From positions 1 to 26,878 of the IMG/VR virus record IMGVR_UViG_3300038678_000084: DNA of 26,878 bases. The stretch is one strand, 5' to 3'. The position numbers and the translations under genes were made by a program. This stretch comes from a virus. A model generated the notes under the pieces. The model had not been told where the DNA came from. It searched no databases and worked only from the letters and a program-made list of their open reading frames with translations. Below, piece by piece: positions 18,130 through 26,666 of the stretch (position 1 is its first letter; each line of letters begins with the position of its first letter).

Positions 18130-19897
18130 TGAATTAATAGTCCGGATCCAGGCCGATACCAAGCAACTGAGGGGCGAGATCGGCAAAGCGACGAAAGTAA
18201 CGGATAAATTCTCGAAAGATACTAATAAATCGATCAAGAAGATGGACTCCTCTTTTGCCGGCTTAAAGAAAAACTGGATTGCGACAACGGCGATAATTGC
18301 CGGAGCGTCGATTGCAATATCGAAAGCGGTCGGCCTGGCCTTTGATGCGGCGAAATTTGAGTCACAACAGGTTGCATTTAGAAACCTGGCCAAGTCTCAC
18401 GGCGCAATGGCCGACGATATGATCTCGAATCTCAAGAGGATCTCGGCCGGCACGATAGACACACAAACTCTCATAGAAAAAGCGGGCACCGCCTTGCTCT
18501 TAGGAATAGATCCGACAGCTCTTACGAAGTTAATGGAAGTCGCCAGGGCATCGTCCCGAGTGACTGGTCAGTCCGTCTCTCAGGCTTTCTCCGATATCTC
18601 TATGGCCGTCGGCCGACAATCACGAATGATCCTTGATAACTTGGGAATCATTGTCCGAGTCGAGGACGCAAACAAAGAATATGCAAAGCAACTCGGTAAA
18701 ACGTCGGAGGCTCTCACTGATGCAGAAAGAAAACAGGCGTTCCTTAATGCAACGCTGGCGGCCGGTGAGGATATAATCCAGAGGGTTGATATTTCAGAGA
18801 CGACCAGGCTCGAGCGTATGCAAAAAATGACAGCGGCATTGACTGATTTAAAGCTGGGTTTCGGCAGTCTTATTTCAACGTTAATAACTTTTCCGCTCGA
18901 CGTTATAGATAAAATCACATTGCCAGAGTCGCAGTTCCAGGAGACACTCGCTGGCCTGGAAGATGTGCAAAAGCATATAGAGGCTTTCGGAGAGTCCTCG
19001 GGGACGACAAACAGACTTAAAGAATTGGCCGACGAACTCTTGAGGTTAGAACGAAACGCCAGACTTGCCGGCGTTGAGTTCGGCAAGGTTCGAGGGCTTA
19101 TTTCGGCACCGATCAAAGAGGATCCTCAAAAAGCTATCGATGCGATCAATGAGGCTTTTAAGGCGCTCGGAATAAGTAGCGAGCAGTCTCTCAAAAAGAC
19201 AGCGACCGATGCACTAAAGAATTTCACAACGATTAGGAATAGCGGAACAGCAACGCCAAATGAGATCGCTCAGGCTTACGAGAGTGCAAAGTCAGTCATA
19301 GTCGGAGTGCTCTCAGCAATGGGAACGCAACTCGATAAAGTCCAGGAGAAAGGAGCGGCTTTTGCGGGAGAGTTTAGAGACGTCGCCGACAGTGTTGACG
19401 AGATCCGGTTAGTGTTAGATCAATTAAGTACGGTCGCCTCAATGCCGACGATTAACGTTGACGGCCTGGAGGTTGCCAATAGTGATCTGGATCTTGCGAT
19501 CGACTCTCTTGACCAGCTCGACAGTACCGTTGCCACTCCCAGGGTTGAAGTCCAGGGAATCGACTCGGCTCTTAATCAGATCTACAACTTACAAAACGAG
19601 CTTAATTCGATAGGCGGGATCCGCTCAGGCGCACCGTTGCGTTACAATTCAAGTGGGAGCTCCGACTTACTCGGGAGAGGCGGTCAATTGAGTATCCCTC
19701 TTTTCCAAAGTGGGACACCGTTTGTCCCTCGTGACATGCTGGCCTTATTACATAAAGGCGAGCGGGTCGTCCCAGCTAACGAAAATAACACAAATTACGG
19801 GGGGGTAACTATCAATATTGTAGGAGTGTCCGGCGATACGAGGTCTCTTACACGACAGATCCGAAACGAACTTGAGACCCTGGAGGGGAGATTGTAA
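18116..19897 (+). CDS. Tail tape measure protein
   Basis: 593 residues, short for the class. The start (LDELIVRIQADTKQLRGEIG, K-A-T-K, helices with regular K/D/S) is typical, followed by a hydrophobic stretch (WIATTAIIAGASIAIS, residues 54-75), coiled-coil regions, and the usual C-terminal F-Q-S-G-T-P-F-V-P-R-D-M-L-A-L-L-H-K-G-E-R-V-V-P-A-N-E. By the usual rule of about 0.15 nm per residue the tail would be near 90 nm. ATG 18116 lies inside the chaperone extension. Confidence 0.93.
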   Translation: MATLDELIVRIQADTKQLRGEIGKATKVTDKFSKDTNKSIKKMDSSFAGLKKNWIATTAIIAGASIAISKAVGLAFDAAKFESQQVAFRNLAKSHGAMADDMISNLKRISAGTIDTQTLIEKAGTALLLGIDPTALTKLMEVARASSRVTGQSVSQAFSDISMAVGRQSRMILDNLGIIVRVEDANKEYAKQLGKTSEALTDAERKQAFLNATLAAGEDIIQRVDISETTRLERMQKMTAALTDLKLGFGSLISTLITFPLDVIDKITLPESQFQETLAGLEDVQKHIEAFGESSGTTNRLKELADELLRLERNARLAGVEFGKVRGLISAPIKEDPQKAIDAINEAFKALGISSEQSLKKTATDALKNFTTIRNSGTATPNEIAQAYESAKSVIVGVLSAMGTQLDKVQEKGAAFAGEFRDVADSVDEIRLVLDQLSTVASMPTINVDGLEVANSDLDLAIDSLDQLDSTVATPRVEVQGIDSALNQIYNLQNELNSIGGIRSGAPLRYNSSGSSDLLGRGGQLSIPLFQSGTPFVPRDMLALLHKGERVVPANENNTNYGGVTINIVGVSGDTRSLTRQIRNELETLEGRL

Positions 19898-19981
19898 ATG
19901 GAAACTATTTATTTAAAGGTAGCAATAACAGTCCTGGCTTGTCTTGTCGTCATAATAGGTATGTCGCTCGCTTATGGTTAG
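19898..19981 (+). CDS. 27-residue single-span membrane peptide
   Basis: ATG 19898 follows GGAGGGGAG at 19882-19890. After METIY the product is one hydrophobic helix (VAITVLACLVVIIGMSLAYG). Too short for a normal holin, it may be a small holin-like or tail-associated peptide. The RBS and the all-hydrophobic makeup argue for a real gene. Confidence 0.5.
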   Translation: METIYLKVAITVLACLVVIIGMSLAYG

Positions 19982-20039
19982 ACGATTGGCCAGGATGCCA
20001 TATATGGATCGTGAAGGGTATTTTTAAAGGTGATTAGCA

Positions 20040-20891
20040 ATGTCAGCTATTAAGTTTGAAAGATTAACAGCTCCGATCGGAGTATTGCAGTTTACCAGAG
20101 TCTTTGATTTTGGCAAGCGAGATCCGGTTGAATTTTCACAGCCAGTCGATCGCTCGGACGGCGGAGATATTTATATCTATAATAAAGGACTCTCTGAGAA
20201 TACGATCGTTTTACCGTTTCAGAATTTACCGGAGAGTGATTATAAAAATAATAACTTTCTATTAAACTGGCTCTTTAATGATTGGGCGAATGGAGCCTCG
20301 TCCGCTCCTGACGATTGGACTTTGAGTGGCGCTGGAGCCTCGATCGCACAAGAGGCGACCATAATAAAAAAAGGTACCTATTCGGCAAAGCTAACAAGGG
20401 GCGGGGCTGATTGTTATCTGTCAAATAATGCTCGTGGTAGTGTTTCAGTTATCCCGTTGAGAGACCAGAACGTCACTTTCGGAAAGTGGGTATATGCTAC
20501 CGTAGCAAATAGGGCGAGGCTTAGGATTAGCGATGGTATTAGCGCAGACGTTAGCAGTTATCACACGGGAGGTAGTTCCTGGGAATTTTTAACAGTGACA
20601 AGGACTATCGATTCGGCCGCCACAAAAGTTGAGCCTCAATGCCATGTCCTGACCGGAGATACCTCGGCCTATTTTTCTGGAGGCATTGTCGAGAAAGTAT
20701 CGACCGTGACAACTCCAGACGGAAACCTTAAGGCGTTCGCCGAGGAGATCGTCGAGGGCGCCGCAAATTCCTTTACTTATACTGACGAGAACGGGATCGA
20801 ACACACTTGTCGGCTCCTTACTCCAAAGATAGATTTTGCAGACACTCGCAACGGAACCCGCCAGGGTAATTTAATTTTAAGGGTTGAGTAG
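20040..20891 (+). CDS. Distal-tail-like protein with inserted CBM-like domain
   Basis: 283 residues. Residues 1-70 and 220-283 together resemble a small phage tail protein of about 140 residues that ends in F-T-Y-T-D-E-N-G-I-E-H-T-C-R-L and L-I-L-R-V-E. Residues 75-217 interrupt it with a jelly-roll, carbohydrate-binding-like module: D-D-W-T-L-S-G-A-G-A-S-I-A, then G-T-Y-S-A-K-L-T, a middle with G-K-W-V-Y-A-T, and S-W-E-F-L-T-V-T-R-T. This is the usual signature of CBM_4_9-like domains in phage tail proteins. It likely joins the tail tube to the hub and may touch surface sugars. Confidence 0.7.
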   Translation: MSAIKFERLTAPIGVLQFTRVFDFGKRDPVEFSQPVDRSDGGDIYIYNKGLSENTIVLPFQNLPESDYKNNNFLLNWLFNDWANGASSAPDDWTLSGAGASIAQEATIIKKGTYSAKLTRGGADCYLSNNARGSVSVIPLRDQNVTFGKWVYATVANRARLRISDGISADVSSYHTGGSSWEFLTVTRTIDSAATKVEPQCHVLTGDTSAYFSGGIVEKVSTVTTPDGNLKAFAEEIVEGAANSFTYTDENGIEHTCRLLTPKIDFADTRNGTRQGNLILRVE

Positions 20892-23800
20892 ATGTTAAGT
20901 TTCCCGACTAATTTTGAGGCAGAGAAAAACTTAAAAACTGGGATCTCTCCTGTTTGGTTTTTGAAATGTCCGTTTACCTCTCCTGGAACAAGATATATTT
21001 CCGATCGTGTCTTTAATATTCCAGGCTGGGACGGATCTCCGACGACTAAGTCCTGGGTTAAGAGTTGGACGCCAATAGATGAAAATATCGACAGCGGGAT
21101 TGCAAGTCCGATTGTCTCGGATATGTCCCTGGAGCTTATAAATGATCCAGACGACGCTAACAATATAGAGGCCATTCTTGAGAGCGCAAGCAATAATATT
21201 GAGACGACAGATTGTGAGTTGTATTTATGGTTTCTCGGCCTAGATGCCACAACGGATCCGCCTCAAATAATGTGGGTCGGCAATATGATTGACTGGAGGC
21301 AAATTAACGAGCTTATATTCTCAATGGAGCTGGTCGATCAATCAGTTAAAGTTAATAAATATATTGGGAGCAAGATTGACAAGACGGATTATCCCAGCGC
21401 GGATCCAGACGATATCGGAAAGATCGGGAATATCGGTTACGGAACGGTCGTAAAAGTTCCGACACTCGCTATCCTGGCCGGTGCTCTTGACTTCCTGGAC
21501 GGTGATATTACGGCCGCCGCAACGACTCTCGACGTCGGCGACGCCTCAGAGTTTCCAAGTTCCGGAACCGTCGGCATCGAGGAGGAGGAAATCGATTACA
21601 GCGGAAAGAGCTCGAACCAATTAACAGGGCTCACGAGGGGAGTCAACTCGACAACGGCCGCCGTCCACGTTGACGGAATGGCAACTTGGGAGGTTCGATC
21701 TGATTTTACATATCAGGCTTTCGATCACCCGATAAAAACTTTTAACAAAGTTTGGGCGGTGGGATCTAACGTCCGGCTTAATATAACATCGATCGTTACA
21801 ACGTACACTGGCCAGAGCGGGGATCAACACGGCACCTGGCCAAATAAAGGAATGATTGTCGTTCCGAGCAAGATAACTAAGTCCCAGGCGGTAAGTTTAG
21901 GGGTTAGCGATACGATCGGGATCACTGACGGTATGACTATTTCCGATCTACTTATTATATTAGATCCGTCTCACTCTCACAGCGTCTCAGGCGGCGGAAA
22001 TGCCTCGCCGTCTTATGCGAGTTGTTTACCGACGGGATCTTTTAGCTGTATTCAGATGCACGACTCGAATGACTCAACCTGGGGCTGGCTAAATTCAGGA
22101 TCCCCGACTATCACGAATAACTATACTCACGGCGTCCCCGAGTCCGGAAGGCGGCCGACGAGAATCAGTGTAACAATAAAAGCGGAGTTTTGGAGTGGGA
22201 CACCCTCAGCCTCACAACTAAGAGTCAACGGGGTATATTTCGGGGTCGGGACTGAGTTTCCAAATCCGGCCGACTCTAAAACGGTATGGATCCCAGCGAA
22301 CGCCTGGGGCGACGTGACAAGCGTATTGCTCACGATGAACAACTCCGCAAGCTGGCATATTCACGAGATAATATTTAACAGTTTTGATTGGGAGTTTACC
22401 GGCACGAGCACAAGTCCGGCCGGAGTTTTAAGATCCGGAACGGTTGATAGGAGCGGTGATATTACGAAGTCAGGGACTGTTACTTTGAGCGGTGTTTCGG
22501 TTGCCGATATCGTTGTCGCTGATAGTGTTCTGGTCGATGCTGACTGTTACCAGGACGACGGATCCGGAACATTTACAGGAACCCCTAACGCATTGATCGA
22601 AAGGGCTGACCATGTATTCAAACATTTTTTATATACTTATGGAGCCTGGCCGGTTGCAAACTTTGAGACAGACGCCGGAAGTAAGTTTAGCTCCAGGAGT
22701 TATAATTTTGCGGGCGTTATAAACGAGCAAAAGAAGTTTAAAGAATGGCTCTCGATCCTGGCGTTTCAGTGCCGATGTTATTTCCGGTTTCATGCCGGCA
22801 AAGCTAAATTGATATGGCGTCCCTCCGGTATTCCGGCGTCGGAAAAAACTATAACCGATTTAATGATCCGTATGTTACCGGATGCGACCACGTCAAAAGA
22901 GATCTCAAGATCGCCGATCACTGACGTTATTAACAAAGTGGATTTACATTATGATCGAGAGTGGATGCAGTCAGGCGACGGGGCTTACAAAGAAATTTCA
23001 AAAGACTCCGACTCGGCATCGATCACGAAATATGGCGAGAAAGAAATCCCCGAGTTGTTCTTTTTTGACTTTGTAAGAACACAAGCAATGGCCGACGACG
23101 TGCGGGATTTTTACCTGGAGAAGTACAAGGATCGCTGGAAGATATCGAGCCAGGAGGTTTTCCTGGACAATTCAGAGCTGGAGTTTTCAGATGTTGTCAC
23201 TTTCGACGGGACGACAGTTTATGAGATATTAAAGTCGAACATTTACCCTGGGAGTGGAAGGGATAAGCGAAACGATAGGATCCTCCTCTCAGCTATCGAA
23301 AGAGGGACGTTTTTCCCGAGTATCTCTTATGCTCCGTCTCCGGCAATAAGTATAGCTGGGATAGTCAATCCGACGGTACTCTCAGGAACGCAATTAACAC
23401 CGGCGCAGTCGACAGCGGTTGCCGCTAAAGTGGATCCGAGCGTCGTCCTGGGGAGTTTAACTATTCAGCCGGCGCAATCAGTTTCCGTTGTTAGCTCAGT
23501 CGACCCAGGCGTTGTTGTAGGCGTTCCCGAAGTTACAATATTGGACTCCTGGAATGGTATTCCTAACTTTACTGAGGGCAGTTTTGCTCCGAGTGCCGGA
23601 TCTGATAGGCTTGTCGTTATTGCTATCTCTTACGAGGATAGCTCAGGGGCGAGGAGTATTACCTCTTGCAGTCTCGGTGACAAAAATTTGACTCAAATAG
23701 AGATGCGGAGTCAAGGGACGACTTTTAGAAATGGCCTTTATCTCGGCTATTTGAAAGAGTCCGATATCGCCGCAAGGACAGGGGACGCTATCACGTTTGC

Positions 23801-24164
23801 ATGGGACACGACTCCCGACGCTGAGATTCATGTCGCATGGGCTTGTTATGAGGGCGCTCACCAAACGACGCCAATCCCCGATACGGCTTGGGCGACCGTA
23901 CAAAACGATAACAGTCTCCAGGTCAGCTCGACACTTGATGCCAACGAAGGTGATATTGTTTTTTATGGTACGACGACGGGGAATGGGGGCTCTAACCATA
24001 CGCCGGATAGTGGCTACGCTGAAAAGATCGAACTTGATACGTCTATTTTCTCAAAGGCAATAGCGACGAAAGCTATTACGGGAAGCGGAACAGAACAGCC
24101 GACGGCAACATGGAACTCAGCTCATAGAATAGTCATTATAGGGGCAACAATACAAGCGGCATAA
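20892..24164 (+). CDS. Tail tip hub / host-specificity protein (1090 aa)
   Basis: Starts one base after the previous stop. Residues 1-190 form a first tail-hub-like domain. Residues 195-262 carry a common phage motif: D-V-G-D-A-S-E-F-P-S-S-G, I-E-E-E-E-I-D-Y-S-G, L-T-G-L-T-R-G-V. The middle (about 555-720) is baseplate-hub-like: N-A-L-I-E-R-A-D-H-V-F-K-H-F-L, E-W-L-S-I-L-A-F-Q-C-R-C-Y-F-R-F. Residues 813-880 hold three 23-residue V-x-P repeats like those at 25924. Residues 880-1090 are a C-terminal beta domain found in phage tail adhesins. It is probably the central tip protein carrying receptor contact. Confidence 0.8.
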   Translation: MLSFPTNFEAEKNLKTGISPVWFLKCPFTSPGTRYISDRVFNIPGWDGSPTTKSWVKSWTPIDENIDSGIASPIVSDMSLELINDPDDANNIEAILESASNNIETTDCELYLWFLGLDATTDPPQIMWVGNMIDWRQINELIFSMELVDQSVKVNKYIGSKIDKTDYPSADPDDIGKIGNIGYGTVVKVPTLAILAGALDFLDGDITAAATTLDVGDASEFPSSGTVGIEEEEIDYSGKSSNQLTGLTRGVNSTTAAVHVDGMATWEVRSDFTYQAFDHPIKTFNKVWAVGSNVRLNITSIVTTYTGQSGDQHGTWPNKGMIVVPSKITKSQAVSLGVSDTIGITDGMTISDLLIILDPSHSHSVSGGGNASPSYASCLPTGSFSCIQMHDSNDSTWGWLNSGSPTITNNYTHGVPESGRRPTRISVTIKAEFWSGTPSASQLRVNGVYFGVGTEFPNPADSKTVWIPANAWGDVTSVLLTMNNSASWHIHEIIFNSFDWEFTGTSTSPAGVLRSGTVDRSGDITKSGTVTLSGVSVADIVVADSVLVDADCYQDDGSGTFTGTPNALIERADHVFKHFLYTYGAWPVANFETDAGSKFSSRSYNFAGVINEQKKFKEWLSILAFQCRCYFRFHAGKAKLIWRPSGIPASEKTITDLMIRMLPDATTSKEISRSPITDVINKVDLHYDREWMQSGDGAYKEISKDSDSASITKYGEKEIPELFFFDFVRTQAMADDVRDFYLEKYKDRWKISSQEVFLDNSELEFSDVVTFDGTTVYEILKSNIYPGSGRDKRNDRILLSAIERGTFFPSISYAPSPAISIAGIVNPTVLSGTQLTPAQSTAVAAKVDPSVVLGSLTIQPAQSVSVVSSVDPGVVVGVPEVTILDSWNGIPNFTEGSFAPSAGSDRLVVIAISYEDSSGARSITSCSLGDKNLTQIEMRSQGTTFRNGLYLGYLKESDIAARTGDAITFAWDTTPDAEIHVAWACYEGAHQTTPIPDTAWATVQNDNSLQVSSTLDANEGDIVFYGTTTGNGGSNHTPDSGYAEKIELDTSIFSKAIATKAITGSGTEQPTATWNSAHRIVIIGATIQAA
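23328..23530 (+). repeat. Three V(D/N)P-type repeats in hub protein
   Basis: Protein repeats of 22-23 residues around A-G-I-V-N-P-T-V-L-S-G, A-A-K-V-D-P-S-V-V-L-G-S-L and V-S-S-V-D-P-G-V-V-V-G. They separate the hub from its C-terminal domain and match the array at 25924-26565 in another gene. Confidence 0.75.
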
Positions 24165-24201
24165 TGAATTTTAACTAACACTAAAAAAGGAGGGCTTTAT
24201 C

Positions 24202-24660
24202 ATGGCTGGTATTACTAATCGAGGAAAATTTAATTTTTTAGGTTGGATCTTTAGGGGGGTGTCTCTCCCGACTAACTTTTATGTCGCACTTGTTACGAGT
24301 GCGACGGCTCCTGGGGCTGATATCAACACACTGGGCGAACTAACAGAGATTGCGGCTGGTAACGATTACACGACAGGCGGGATCCAGTTAACAAAAAACT
24401 CAACCGACTTTGACGTGTTGACCGAGGACGACACGAACGATCTAGCTCTCGTTCAGATCAAAGATCTTGTATGGGAAGCAAATGGCGGGAATATACCGGC
24501 AAGTGGCGATGGTGCCAGGTATGCCGTATTGACTGACGATAACGGCACAATCGGGAGTAGAGAGATCTATGCTTACTGGGATCTAACATCGGACAGGACT
24601 GTTTCAGATGGTCAGACATTGACTCTCCAGGATTGCGAAATGGATCTAACGGAGACTTAA
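24202..24660 (+). CDS. Tail fibre-associated virion protein (152 aa)
   Basis: ATG 24202 with AAAGGAGGG. The product begins A-G-I-T-N-R-G-K-F-N-F-L-G, then F-Y-V-A-L-V-T-S-A, L-T-E-I-A-A-G-N-D-Y-T-T-G-G, V-W-E-A-N-G-G-N-I-P-A-S-G-D-G-A-R-Y-A-V-L-T-D-D. This is a known phage structural family of about 150 residues coded near tail-fibre genes. Its detailed role is unknown. Confidence 0.75.
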   Translation: MAGITNRGKFNFLGWIFRGVSLPTNFYVALVTSATAPGADINTLGELTEIAAGNDYTTGGIQLTKNSTDFDVLTEDDTNDLALVQIKDLVWEANGGNIPASGDGARYAVLTDDNGTIGSREIYAYWDLTSDRTVSDGQTLTLQDCEMDLTET

Positions 24661-24712
24661 GGAACTTTCAGGCATTGTCGGGATCAATTGTAAATTAAAA
24701 TGGAGGTTTATC

Positions 24713-25009
24713 ATGGCAAAGAAACTCCCCGAGTGGGCGAAAGTAAGCAAGGACGGCGGCCGCATAGAGGTTGAGCCGTCAACTGTATATCCTCTTTTTC
24801 TTAAGAGACTGGGCTTTGAAGGAGTGACTCAGGACGAGCTCGAAGTCGCCAGGCGTTGCTTTACAAATGAGCTAATAGACACTATTGGTAGGGGAATTTT
24901 ACTGAGGATCCTAAAGGACGAAGATTATATGTTGAGCAAATTCCCCCAGGGGAAGGATCCTAAGATTAACCCTAACAATTTCAGGGCGCATTATAACAGA
25001 ATGAAATAA
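24713..25009 (+). CDS. Hypothetical phage protein (98 aa)
   Basis: ATG 24713 with TGGAGG. The product is mainly helical: LPEWAKVSKDGGRIEVEPST, then YPLFLKRLGFEGVTQDELEV, and a basic end. I do not recognise it with certainty. It lies between virion and lectin genes. Base use is still of the phage type, unlike the next gene. Confidence 0.6.
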   Translation: MAKKLPEWAKVSKDGGRIEVEPSTVYPLFLKRLGFEGVTQDELEVARRCFTNELIDTIGRGILLRILKDEDYMLSKFPQGKDPKINPNNFRAHYNRMK

Positions 25010-25023
25010 GGAGGTCTTAAGTA

Positions 25024-25290
25024 GTGGCAATCATAGCCGGTACAATAAAAATCTCTGAAACCGAGTTCTATACTATTCCTGATATGTCTAAAGAGCTTGG
25101 AACGGATAAAGAGATAACGGATAGAATAAAGATTGAAGCTGATCTTGCTTTGAAGGATACAAATATTGGGGCATATTTCCATATATTTTCAAAAGTACCT
25201 TATGCCTATGCAATTAGACTGTCGCCTAAAGGCGTTAAACCTGAAGCCGAATGGTGGAATACGCCTGAAGTGCTTAATGGAGAAATTTAA
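25024..25290 (+). CDS. Hypothetical protein (88 aa), AT-rich segment
   Basis: GTG 25024 after AAGGAGG at 25008-25014. The product has strands and helices without a recognised domain (a middle with TEFYTIPDMSKELGTDKEI). This gene and the first half of the next are AT-richer and poorer in GATC than the flanks, so both may have come in together. Confidence 0.55.
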   Translation: MAIIAGTIKISETEFYTIPDMSKELGTDKEITDRIKIEADLALKDTNIGAYFHIFSKVPYAYAIRLSPKGVKPEAEWWNTPEVLNGEI

Positions 25291-25292
25291 GT

Positions 25293-26654
25293 ATGGCTGA
25301 AGTAATATATGAAGGTTTTGAGGGGATTGGGTATGAAAACAGCTGGGCTGAGACTGTAGAATCTGGCTGCACTCTCAATGAAGATGATACGTTACCTGTA
25401 AATACAGGTACTTATTCACTCCGATCATTTACGGTTAGTGGTGGCAATACTGAAGATTCTGCTTATGCTAAGCATGATTCTGGTGCTGGCGAAGCAGTCA
25501 ACTATGTTCAGTTTGAGATATACTTTAATGCTTTAAACATGTCTGGTGGTAATACAGTTCAACTTATGTATATGACCACGGACTCAGGTGGTAGTTCTAT
25601 TGCTATACGATTAGACCTTTTCCAGACGAGCGGTACTAATAAATTAAGGATGTATTATTGGGACGATTCATTACAGAACATAGACTCAGTTGCTACAGTC
25701 ACGACGGGTCAGTGGTATAAGATTGAAATTAAATATGATACTACAGGTAATACGTATGATTTTCTAATAGATGATAGTTCGGAGGGTAGTGGAAGTTTAA
25801 CAGGTGCGAATAGATCGCCAAGATATTTATTCCTCGGACAAATAGCGGGAACTGCAGCTGGTAATATTGATCTTAACATAGATGATTTTAAGTGGGATGA
25901 TGCTGAGTTTCCTGGTGGCGGCGTTAGTGTTACTCCCTCTCCGACTTCTTGCGTTAGTAATAGAGTAAATCCGACGATCGAGCTGGGGAGCTTGTCTCTT
26001 GCCTTATCTCCAGCGTTAGCGATTGCCGCCAGAGTAAATCCGACGATCGAGTTGGGGAGTCTCTCCCTAACACCGAACCCAACAACAAGCGTCGCCGGCA
26101 TAGTGGATCCGATCGCAGTCCTGGGGAGCTTGTCAGTTACTCCAGGGATAATCACGGCGATAGGCGCAACGGTGGATCCGACGGTCGAGATAGGAGCTCC
26201 AGGAGCCGTCCTGGTCGTACCGTCTCCAGTGACAGCGGTTGCGGGGGTAGTCAATCCGACAATCGTATTAAGTAGTATGGCGATAACGCCGAGTCCGACA
26301 GCGGCGATCTCAGGGCGGGTCAATCCGGTTATTGTCCTGGGCGGACTCTCTCTCAGTCCGAGTCCTGTAACGAGTGTCGGCGTCGCTATAGATCCGACAA
26401 TTACCCTGGGGAGTATTTTAATCGTGCCGGTGGCCTCCTCAGCGGTTGCCTCGATTGTAGATCCGAGTTTGATCCTGGGGACTATCTCGATCACTCCGAC
26501 GTCGACAGCGGTTATCGTTAGCACGATTGATCCGGTTGTCCTGGCTGGGATCCCCGCCGTCTCGATTGCCTCGGAGGTTAGAATAATTACAATCGACACA
26601 CGGAGACGATCGATCAACATCGATTCGACTCGCCGGATAATAACAAAACATTAA
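25293..26654 (+). CDS. Lectin-like tail adhesin with V(D/N)P repeats (453 aa)
   Basis: Residues 1-208 form a concanavalin/LamG-like lectin: E-G-F-E-G at the start, S-L-R-S-F, a run of strands, then TTGQWYKIEIKYDTTGNTYD and N-I-D-L-N-I-D-D-F-K-W-D-D-A-E-F. Residues 212-425 are nine 23-residue repeats, then a basic tail (T-R-R-R-S-I-N-I-D-S-T-R-R). The lectin DNA is AT-rich and poor in GATC, while the repeat DNA is GATC-rich like the phage, so the protein looks like a new head on an old stalk. Probably a receptor-binding fibre. Confidence 0.75.
   Translation: MAEVIYEGFEGIGYENSWAETVESGCTLNEDDTLPVNTGTYSLRSFTVSGGNTEDSAYAKHDSGAGEAVNYVQFEIYFNALNMSGGNTVQLMYMTTDSGGSSIAIRLDLFQTSGTNKLRMYYWDDSLQNIDSVATVTTGQWYKIEIKYDTTGNTYDFLIDDSSEGSGSLTGANRSPRYLFLGQIAGTAAGNIDLNIDDFKWDDAEFPGGGVSVTPSPTSCVSNRVNPTIELGSLSLALSPALAIAARVNPTIELGSLSLTPNPTTSVAGIVDPIAVLGSLSVTPGIITAIGATVDPTVEIGAPGAVLVVPSPVTAVAGVVNPTIVLSSMAITPSPTAAISGRVNPVIVLGGLSLSPSPVTSVGVAIDPTITLGSILIVPVASSAVASIVDPSLILGTISITPTSTAVIVSTIDPVVLAGIPAVSIASEVRIITIDTRRRSINIDSTRRIITKH
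25924..26565 (+). repeat. Nine 69-base / 23-residue repeats in adhesin
   Basis: Consensus near T-P-S-P-T-x-A-V-A-G-x-V-D/N-P-T-I-V-L-G-S-L-S-L. The first two units are almost identical in DNA: AGAGTAAATCCGACGATCGA at 25962 and again at 26031, 69 bases apart. The later units have diverged. Confidence 0.8.
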
Positions 26655-26666
26655 TGGAGATCTGTT

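Noticed and set aside
18580-19116. Minus-strand frame inside the tape measure gene
   Set aside because: Serine/isoleucine-rich antisense shadow of a helical + strand gene; no RBS or known motif.
24050-24164. Variable repeat of a diversity-generating retroelement at the hub 3' end
   Set aside because: No template repeat or reverse transcriptase in the window and no AAC-rich variable codons; the V-x-P repeats are protein-structural.
25709-26620. Long open frame on the minus strand over the adhesin repeats
   Set aside because: It mirrors the repetitive + strand gene, has no RBS and no native features; repeats keep antisense frames open.
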